A DNA stretch of 64,000 nucleotides from Phanerochaete sordida (lineage: Eukaryota; Basidiomycota; Agaricomycetes; Polyporales; Phanerochaetaceae), in the NCBI GenBank assembly GCA_019973155.2, contig BPQB01000024.1:1-64000 (forward strand), in the 5' to 3' direction. The translations under genes and the position numbers were made by a program. The first letter of the stretch is position 1. The number at the start of each line of letters is the position of its first letter. The notes below the pieces were generated by a model. It made no database searches. It had not been told where the DNA came from and saw nothing but the letters and a program-made list of their open reading frames with translations. Of this stretch, positions 55,736 to 64,000 are shown in pieces.

Positions 55736-57178
55736 TATATCGCCGACCCGCCCCCCTGCTTTCACATTGAATGTAGTACTCGAAGCGTAAACAAAACAAA
55801 TCCAAAAAATCCAAAATAAACCCGTCACCGAACCCCGAGCTTGGGCTGCCTTCAGTATTGGGTGATACTGTCGTGGTGTAAACGTGGGCTAGGGTGTGAA
55901 GTCCGCGGTTTGGCATCTGGGGAAGGAGGTTGCAGCCAACTGAGCAAGCCAAGAGGAATACCTGAACTGATTCGGGCAAGCTGCGCTCATACGCTATATA
56001 TTTGCGGCATCTGGTTTCTGCCCCTCTGAGCTGTCTCGCCACGCTCAGCCTCTTGGCATCTCCATCATTCTCGTTGGGACTGCATCCACTTTGCGGCTGA
56101 CATGACCTGCGGCATTGATGGCATGAGTCGCTTTGCACGCCACGAACCTGGCACATAGCGACGAGTCTAGCTCGAACACGGGCGCAGACAACTACGTACG
56201 TCCCCCTGACATCCCCCATCATAAACGGTCGTGGAAAATGTATTTCAGCGCTGTTTTGTCTGGTACCGTTATGATGTTACATCGACAATGACGTTGGAAG
56301 ACTATCAGAACCTACTACGCCCTCCGCGAGTCGTTATTCTGGTTGAAGTCCTCCTGGCACAGTATGTCGTAAGCCAGGCAGAAGATGCGGACACGCGATG
56401 ACCGCACTCACGAGATGGTCACACGTCCATTCCATTAGCGAGTGTGCTACTCCTGCAGTCTCGCTGGAAGATAGGTCGTACTCAAGACGCTTTTGGCTTG
56501 CTCCCGCACGTCGTGCATGCGAAATCAAGATGACGGTCGCTGGCCGCGCTGTTCATTATCTGGGTATATCTGCGTCCAAAACTGTATCTCAGCGGTGATT
56601 GCACATCGAAACTCGCCGCCACGAGAGCGGTGTGGCGCTTCGCGATGCCACTACTTGTATGATATTCCGCCGAAGTGTCCGCGACGGTCCCGAAAAATAA
56701 GCTCTTAGCGTGCTTCCATTCGTGCATTGCATATTAACAGGACATTAGCTGGGCTACCAGTCGCAAAGTGAGTTGCTTACTACAGCTGCAGTAGGTCTGC
56801 ATCGCACCAGAGAATTTTGTGGCGAGGATTTGCGGAGCTACCGGCCCACTATCCATACTGTTCGCTGGATATATTCCAGTTGCGGATACAGCATGGATTC
56901 GCAAATCGCGCAGAGAGTTGAGGACTGCGTGAAAATGCGCAGATGCTACTTTGTAGACGTGTAGAAATATGTACCTTGAGCTCGCATAGAAGCTGCCGGG
57001 CTGAGGTCGATGAGCAATATTCTTGAGAGACGGTGTTGCTGTGGAAAGGTGATTGGCTCTCAGCACTGGCCAATTGCGACTCGTGGCTGACCGCGAGGCT
57101 TTGGCCATGCGCGCTGCATAAAAACGAGTGAGCAGAGCATTTCCTTCGATACACCCTCAAACCCATACTGCCAAAACC
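55736..57178. other. Intergenic, no gene recognised
   Basis: About 1.4 kb between copies H and I. The last 60 bp contain an A-rich cataaaaac stretch that may be the core promoter of copy I. No gene supported. Confidence 0.45.
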
Positions 57179-57883
57179 ATGGACGCCAGTAGGAGGCCCC
57201 GACGTACCGCCCCGCACACGGTCCATCCAGCCGCAATAGTTGTACCCTTTCTCCTGATCTTCAACTACCTGGCGGTGACATACAAGACCAACACCGGTGT
57301 ACCCGTCACCGTGGACACTGCAACACTAGTCAACGGAGCAATCAATGGACTCGTAAACGCTACGCACCTTGAAATCGTCCTGCACACCGGTGCTCGTGCG
57401 TATCTCACCCCCTGCTTGCAAGCTTATAATTGAGGGATCGACCACCTACGTCTTCCAGCCGACGTCATAGGCACGACCCGCCTCAATCTCGCCCACATCA
57501 TGACCCTGCGCTCGCTGAAAATCAACATAGTCTACGACTCGCAGGCGGAGGAAGGCAGCCGGGGCGTCATCGAAGTCTGGAAGGCCGTCCTCGCCATCCT
57601 GCGCTCGATCCCCGCGACGACGCAGATGAGGCGCCTCGAGCTCTGCAGCCCGCTCCCCCGCGCGGCGCTGAGGTCGGGATGGTCCCGGTCGCCCTTCGTC
57701 CGCGTGGTGGCTAGGACGATGTGGAACGTGGATGCATGCCTCTTCGGCCTCATGGCGGGCGCTGCGCCAGTAGACTGCGTGAAACTGCTCCCGCCGCATG
57801 GCGAGCGTTTCGCGACCGACGACTGGTGTCGTGCAGCCGGCCTGTTTCCTTCCCTCAGTGCAGGCGGCATGCTCGAATTCTGA
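57179..57883 (+). CDS. Orphan-family protein, copy I
   Basis: Exons 57179-57395 and 57459-57883 give 213 aa. The donor GTGCGT at 57396 was preferred over GTGCTC at 57390 (same phase) because it gives the same spacing as copy F. Landmarks: VPVTVDTATLVNGAINGL before the phase-1 intron, then LRSLKINIVYD, VWKAVLAILRSIPATTQMRRL, SPLPRAALRSG and GERFATDDW, ending GGMLEF. A hydrophobic stretch at about residues 18-32 (AAIVVPFLLIFNYLAV) could be a signal anchor, which the A-E subgroup lacks. The frame is fully open, so it is probably functional. The role is unknown. Confidence 0.75.
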
Positions 57884-60840
57884 ACTGTAACCTACGGCCT
57901 TGCTGTTTCGTGCAGCTAGTAGTCTGCTGCTTCATCCACACATGCATCACCTCCGTTATTTCTGACTTTCTTTTGCATGGCCCGTATACTTATTGCTCGA
58001 TTGCGTCCTTCGTCTTTGGCGTCCTTGTTTGTATTCTGGAGATAGCTCGGGGCCTGGTTAGACATAGTCGATGCTTCGATAATATTTGTCAGCGGGACGT
58101 TTATAGATAGACATGCAGCGGCTGCGAGTTTTCCTGGCACGTTCAAAACGCATGGATTACTCACCAGTCAAACGTTCCCGGCGAAACAACTTCTAGCACC
58201 AAGCCAAAGGCCTCAAGGCGTCGTCGGTGTGTTTACACGCGGAGCACAACATCTATCTTCCACAGGAAGCGTGGCTGCAGAATCACGATAACCTGCAGGG
58301 CAATGGGCTTAGCAGCACGAGGCAGGTTTTATCAAGACGGGGGAACGTACGTTTCGTGATAGAGCTGCGCATGTCTGCAAGGCTGCGCATCCAGACCCGG
58401 TCCATGAATTCATCTGCCTGGATGATAACCGGATAGTCCGGCGCCTCTGTTATCGCTGCGCGGATACTCTCGATATTCCAGAGCCGTAACATGACTCACC
58501 GCCAAGATCAGAGCAGACAGCATGATTGTGTATGAAGATGTCTGGCTAAGGCGGAATATTCGCGCCCGGTCAGCTTTAGTCTCAATAGTTAACTCGTATT
58601 CATCTCACCTGAGCTATACGCACTTAGCGTCGAACGCCGCTGTCAATGCGATCGACTCAAACCTGTCGTAGATGTCGTTCAGCTTGTATATTGTTGGAAA
58701 ATAAGCTATACATACCGGTGGCTACAGCTTGGAGCGCGTTTTCCGACTGTTTACGTCCTCGACGTCCCCGACGCCAGTCAATGAACCCCTAACCAAGGCC
58801 TAGAGAGTGTAGCATCAGCACATGACGGCTGAAGTGCACACAGCTGGCAGGAACAGGATATGGCGGAGCGGGGCACCAGGTAAAAGGCGGGTAGTCTTGT
58901 GAAGTTCGGTGGGGAGAGCTCGAAGGTACTGGCATGTTATAGGGACTATGCTCTGTCAAATTAAGCTCACTAATATTTGCTTGTGTTTGGACGATGTCAA
59001 AGCGAACGTCAGTCCTTCATGAGTAGCCGATGTTCCGATGGCAAAACATACGCTACCATAGTACCATACGTGACTCGTACCCTCACGAAGTACGCCCTGT
59101 AGCGGTACCAGGACTACGCGACCATAACATCACCATGGAATAAAAGTGGGAAAAATAATGCAACAAGCAAGGGACTGCTCACGATGTAAAGATTTTGTCT
59201 CGCATGCTTGTACGGCATGTGTTTCGGTCGGTATCATGGCGCCCATTTCCGGGCAGTGAAATGAACGCTCTAGTGAACGTTGGCGGCACGTTGATTGGAT
59301 TCATGGACACTTTGCTTCTACATGGGCATGCGGCGGCGTGAGAGTCTGCATAGCAGCCAATAAGAATCGACTCAGCTGGCACGCCCAGAATTGCAGGGGG
59401 GAAGATGCCGGACGGGCCTAACACGCCTTCCAGGCCTGATGCGCCTTACAGCCTTGGAGCGCGCTCCGACGTTACCTGATACTTGGAATAGGCTACATCC
59501 TAAACGAAACCTCCTATCAAGACTGAGTAAGTTACTGAGTACTGAGTACGAACCGCGCGAGTGTCCAATTTCGGCCTGGACCCGCACGCTGTTGGAAACC
59601 GCACGTCAGCACTGTCGCCCTACTATCTCAAAGCCAAACGGGCTCGCAGGGCCAGGATTTCCAGGGTCATTGAAATATTCTCGTGTCCCTTGATCAAAGT
59701 TGCACTAAATCTGCTTTCGTCGTGAGGTTAGCGCTGCAGCGATGTGGTAGGCTCTCGACCTTACCCATGCTTGCTATAGCGGGCACGTCCTTCACGTTAC
59801 GCATGCTGCTGAGCCCCTACTCCAGCCATGCATCAAGTGCGCGTCGCCTTCATCTCCGGGACGAAGGTATCGACGGTAACAGCCCATCCTCATCCCAGGG
59901 GAAGTCACGCACGACATAACAGAAGGGCACGTACAGCTTGCGTAGCAGGCCTTAACGTAATATCCAGCAGCAGGATAGCGAAAGGGATGTACATCAAGCC
60001 AAATATGCGCCATTCGTCTTCGGTGAGGAATCACAGAGCGCAGAGTATAGATCGTGTAGCGTCCATGTATGACAGTGCGGGCGGAGCTGGCCCACCCGCA
60101 GTGATGTCCAATGGAGCCCAATAAATCTTTCCGGGAAGCGTCCATGAACCTGGTCCCTTCGTAGATCTGCTAGCCGCGCCGCAATTTGGGAGATACATGG
60201 GTATGACGCTAGCCTTGGCGTAGGTAGACGACGATTTCGTAGAACGGCTGCGGCTGTTCGCTGCGAGGTCATATCAGTTACTGAGGACTGAGGCCGCGGA
60301 GCTTACCGTGAGGCCCAGTTTTCTGCTTTTCGGACGTCGGCTCACGCGATGCGATACGATAATTTACCCACAGAGCTGTGAACTGCACGAAATGCTGCCC
60401 TCAGCTGGGGCAATACGCACAGCTGTTATGCCTACTAAGACCCTGTCGACTGCTCCTTCTTCCACATCGTCGTCCTCCCCTGCAAGTTTCACGCATCAAC
60501 CTCGCAGAGGCCAGTGCCGCCGCGGACCCCAACGTCACGCCATTGGCGGGGCACGAGAAGTTTCAGTCCATCTACGAACAAGTGCGGTCATTTCGACTAC
60601 ATCGCATTAATGTGCCAAGCTAGAGTCAAAGTAGGTGCTAACGCACCACTGGTGTCTCCGGTGAACGTTTGAACGTCCGCCGCGTCAGTGTTTGGGAAGA
60701 GAAGAGCGGAGCGCGCGCAAGGTGCGCATCAGACGCTGACATAAGCAGACAGGTATGATGCCCTTTGCCTCTTCCGCTGGCGACGCACCATGCGCGACTC
60801 TGCGTCTCCTTCTCACATCAGCAAAAGCGCTTTGGCGCTG
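57884..60840. other. Intergenic, no gene recognised
   Basis: About 3 kb without supported genes. A frame at 60378-60623 ends in a protein-like stretch (PNVTPLAGHEKFQSIYEQV), possibly a remnant exon, but too short to assign. Confidence 0.4.
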
Positions 60841-61117
60841 AAACGCCCTGACGAAGCTTCGTCAGGGCGTTTTCAGGGCTTTCAGACGTCTTCAGACCGC
60901 CCAGCGTCAGCTCACGCGGGAGGCGCCGTCAGGCCGTTCAGACAGAAATCTACCACTACGGCCTCGATGTTTTTCGTACACACAATGCTATCTTCTTGTT
61001 GAACTATGCCCTTGTTGCCAGCAGCCACAAAATTAGGGCAGCTCGTTTGCACAAAATGACACGGCGGCGGGTAGAACACCCGGCCTCCCGGCGCTAGAGC
61101 TTCGTCAGGGCGTTCAG
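60841..61117. repeat. Palindrome with a third dispersed arm (foldback/MITE-like)
   Basis: 60841-60872 is a perfect 32-bp palindrome centred on AAGCTT (arm: aaacgccctgacgaag). The arm gcttcgtcagggcgttcag recurs at 61099-61117. The left palindrome arm and the 61.1 kb arm are therefore inverted relative to each other and bracket about 270 bp. No transposase frame is inside. It may be a small non-autonomous element remnant. Confidence 0.6.
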
Positions 61118-62521
61118 CCTTCCAGCGCGTGCATCTTTTGCTGATGCATCTGCTGCTATACACGCGAGGCATTCTTACGCTAACCTGACCTGACCTATCC
61201 ACAATACTTCTAAAATCTTTGTCTTGAACTCGAGCCCAGACCTCAGAGCCCTCGTATGTTGGCGGTGACACCCAGCCAGTACGCGTACGCTTGGACTCAC
61301 ATCGCAGTGGTCATACTCGCGAGCCACACAACTTGAGAAGGAGGGACGCCCGGACATTTTCTGCAGTGCACGGACAAATGTAACTGGCGGAGACGACGAG
61401 TTCTAGGTGACAGACGCGTTCCTCAAACTCGTCTTCAACGGGTGAGTCTTGAGTCTCCCATGCCAGTCCATGCCCGTACTAAGGGCACCAAAGTCACACC
61501 GCGATAAATGAAGTGACAGCAGAGGCACCGGTTCAATTGTATCTGAGGTTCGCGCACCCTGCGCAGCGCTCCCCGACGCACACCGACCTCGACAAGCACC
61601 AGAATATTGCCTTCAGCGTCGCACCCTTTCACAACTCTCTTCACCACCCCTGCGCGCGCATCGCCATCGTCGACTACGAACTCAGAGGAAACGCTACGCT
61701 AAGCTACACGAGGTGCGCATCGCATATCTCGTACGCGACCCCGACGGCGAGGGCACAACTACCCTGCTGAACGACGAGGTTCGTGTGGCTTCATTTGCTT
61801 TACTGCGCATGCCTGACACACGCACACTCTGTAGCATCTGCATGTCATCCATTTATTCCACGACATCCTGCTCGCCAATCGCATTTCACGAATTGTCGCC
61901 TCGTACCTTTCGTCCGTGCCCTGGCCCGCCGGTCTCCTGCAATACTACACGGGCCCTTACGAGGGCAGGACGACAGCGTTGGATCGAGTCCCACCTCCTT
62001 GCGGTCGCCTGCACTTGGACGGGACTCGCTGGACAAAGGAAGACTTGGCGCGGACGCGGCCGGCTGCACGCAGAGCGGGACGGACCTGTGTTCGAAAGGT
62101 CGCCCTTGGTTAGATGCCTGACATGTTCTCCCCCACATGATACCCGGTCTTGGGTGACGCAGGTGAGTCGCTGCAGTAAAATCATCCGTCGCCCGCTGAA
62201 TAATCTGCCCAGTGCTGCGCTGCCACGATCGCCTGCGCGAAAGAACACCGGAACGGGTACAACCTCAATTACGACAGTCCTTTCCTCAAGCACGATATCA
62301 AGCTCTGCTGGATAGCGCACGGCTGGTGGCGGATGACGTAGTCATGGACCATGGGATAGCTTCAGTCGACAAGGACCGAAGCCCTCGCTTCACTGGTGCG
62401 TGTCAAGGCAGGTCATTCTGGGCAGCGACCACTCACCGTCTCCCAAACGTCAAAGATAGTCCGGGACCAACATCGTCCACTGCTCCTCATCTGCCCTACA
62501 CACCACTTTACCCGCAGCCAC
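61118..62521. other. Intergenic, possible gene remnants
   Basis: No intact gene. Short protein-like stretches occur (for example near 62240-62335 on the plus strand, NGYNLNYDSPFLKHDI), but they do not join into a known protein. Confidence 0.4.
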
Positions 62522-62900
62522 AGCGACGTGGCTGTAGACGCGAAGTCCACGAACGACATTGCCGGGTACGATACCGTGCCTATCTGGTCTTCGAGCCCAG
62601 ACTGTCACGTTCGGACGGTGCAGCTCGACATCGCAGGTAACGATATCCAGTTCGAAGATCGTAGCCGGAACGCGATCTGGTACGTATATTACCCTCGCAT
62701 GACTTCGAGCTGCAATGGCTGACATATTTTTGAACAGGCGTACTTGACTCTGCTGTCTAAAATATCCACGACCTCGACTACAGGACTCGCTCGGATGTGC
62801 GCAACCTTTGCTCGGTGCATCAGACACGCTCGGCACCCCAAAGAATAACTTCAGAGACGCTTTGCATTTCATTGATCTGTTTCATCGGCCGCTGGACAGG
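62522..62900 (+). pseudogene. Decayed alpha/beta hydrolase copy 1 (5' part only)
   Basis: Matches exon 1 and exon 2 of the hydrolase at 48.6 kb: DIAGYDT, VQLDIAGNDIQFED (functional: YQLDITSNNVQFQN), then after an intron with GTACGT/GAACAG sites AYLTLLSKISTTSTTGL (functional: TYLTALFQTFTTSMTNF). One base is missing at the exon-1 end relative to the intact gene. The nucleophile and catalytic exons are absent. The match fades near 62900. Confidence 0.65.
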
Positions 62901-62979
62901 TGCACAAAATGGCTGTTGAGACGACGCGTTGGTGCATTCCGTCTGCGCGCATCGGCGGCGCCGGAGGTCTTCGGGTCTC

Positions 62980-64000
62980 CGTCCCGTACACCCGAGAATT
63001 GCCGCCCGTGCCAACCGCATCCAGACGAGCTCAGGTTCGAACCCCAACGTCAACCTCGACGAGGCCCCCTCATAAATTCCGTGCTTCCCTCTCAGCTCGC
63101 TCAAATGTATCCATCTTTTTCCTACTTCCTACTAATAGCATCTTGTGATGGAACGTATGGTTGTGGTTGCAGAGCCTCTGCAGAGAAAAGTTGGCAGGAA
63201 AAACGGGTCTGTATTCACCCCCTTATTGATTGCTGAACTCTTCGTAGAATGCCGCAAGTAAGGCCAGGTGTCCGCCCTCCGATGCATCACTCATACTGTC
63301 CGCGCTTTCGCTGAACAACTAGCGGAGCCCCAAAACCTACGCCGCAGATAGGTCATGACGCACAACGCGCTTTGGGTCTTCACAGGATCCGATCGTGCAG
63401 GACTTGTTACTGGCCAGTCTCGTGGGGCATACCACAGCTTCCCTACCCCCGTGAGCACATTCGGCAATGGCATCGTGAACGTAGAGCTCTCGAAAGCGAC
63501 ATCGCCCGCCACAGTTGACTTGGCTCTGAGTCAGACGCAGACCAGGTGCGGTGCCCTTGCATGATCCCACAAAATCACCACTGACTCCCTGTTCAGACAG
63601 CTGTACGTGACGGCACTGCTCCGGACGTACGATAGGTCGGCAGGGCACCTCACCGAAGACATACAATGACCCCCACTGGGCTCCATGTACCGCACCATCT
63701 TCGTCTCCAAAGACGCTTAGATCGTTCTGTCACCTCTGAACCTTCCCCGTGGCATCGACTCTGATTTCAAGTAAGCATTTCTCGGTTTATATCGACTGCT
63801 ACAACGCTGATCATGCGCAACCCAAGGTAACGGGACTTCGCACCGGAAGACGTCGAAGACCACAGGTCCACAGCTACGCCTGTACTGTGTTCATCCTCAG
63901 TGATGTCATTTCCTGCTACTACTGACTCGGCATTAGTCTTTCTGGGTGCCCAGAAAGCGCATTCGGGTGCGTCATCGTCTTCCGCGTCTGTGTTGACGGT
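62980..64000 (+). pseudogene. Decayed alpha/beta hydrolase copy 2 with its 5' flank, cut by window end
   Basis: 62980-63377 matches the 5' flank of the intact hydrolase gene (48085-48455), including GGTTCGAACC at 63034-63043 and tgacgcac...gcttt near 63357. Exon 1's end aligns at about 63545 (gaccag then gtgcgg). Exon 2 aligns from about 63599 (LYVTALLRTY) and reaches an in-frame TGA. Further exon-2 and exon-3 traces follow up to the window edge (gggacttcgcaccgg near 63831). More diverged than copy 1. The rest of the gene may continue beyond 64000. Confidence 0.6.

Noticed and set aside
1..64000. CRISPR array, rRNA, intact transposase or reverse transcriptase
   Set aside because: No regularly spaced repeats, rRNA-like sequence or transposon protein motifs were seen; the organism is evidently a fungus.

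Overview
The window looks like nuclear DNA of an agaricomycete fungus, most likely a wood-decay polypore. The coding genes are broken by many 47-96 nt GT..AG introns. Coding DNA is GC-rich. The gene families (FunK1 fungal kinases, NACHT NTPases with N-terminal helices, intron-rich S1/P1 nuclease, fungal GT2 with DUF218 protein, short F-box proteins) are typical of that class. No CRISPR, rRNA, convincing tRNA or intact transposon was seen. All exon models were built by hand from splice signals, reading frame and comparison between paralogues inside the window; none is backed by RNA data.

Layout. 1.8-10.3 kb: five minus-strand copies (A-E) of a small orphan protein family, four apparently intact and one (B) broken. 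11.8-13.5 kb: a secreted S1/P1 nuclease with 13 exons, one only 7 nt long. 16.2-16.9 kb: sixth orphan-family copy (F). 18.6-24.5 kb: two tandem F-box genes, the first stopped by one base change, with a decayed orphan copy (G) between them; an isolated F-box first exon follows at 25.1 kb. 25.6-38.7 kb: an immune-receptor-like block of NACHT gene 1, two divergent FunK1 kinase genes and NACHT gene 2. 40.6-50.2 kb: a more conserved block with a DUF218 membrane protein, a GT2 glycosyltransferase and a secreted alpha/beta hydrolase. 50.5-53.3 kb: NACHT gene 3 on the minus strand. 55.4 and 57.2 kb: orphan copies H (broken) and I (intact). 62.5-64 kb: two decayed relatives of the alpha/beta hydrolase, the second running off the end. 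The rest, roughly half of the window, is low in recognisable content.

How the genes relate. The window is dominated by lineage-specific families in different states of birth and decay: nine orphan-family copies, three NACHT genes with one shared seven-exon plan and an unrecognised C-terminal domain, two FunK1 genes, and F-box duplicates. In fungi, NACHT NTPases are linked to non-self recognition and programmed cell death, while F-box and FunK1 families are among the most expanded in agaricomycetes. The clustering suggests a rapidly evolving recognition/regulation region set around a few conserved secretory and cell-wall genes. That functional reading is inference; the paralogy and the exon plans are read from the sequence.
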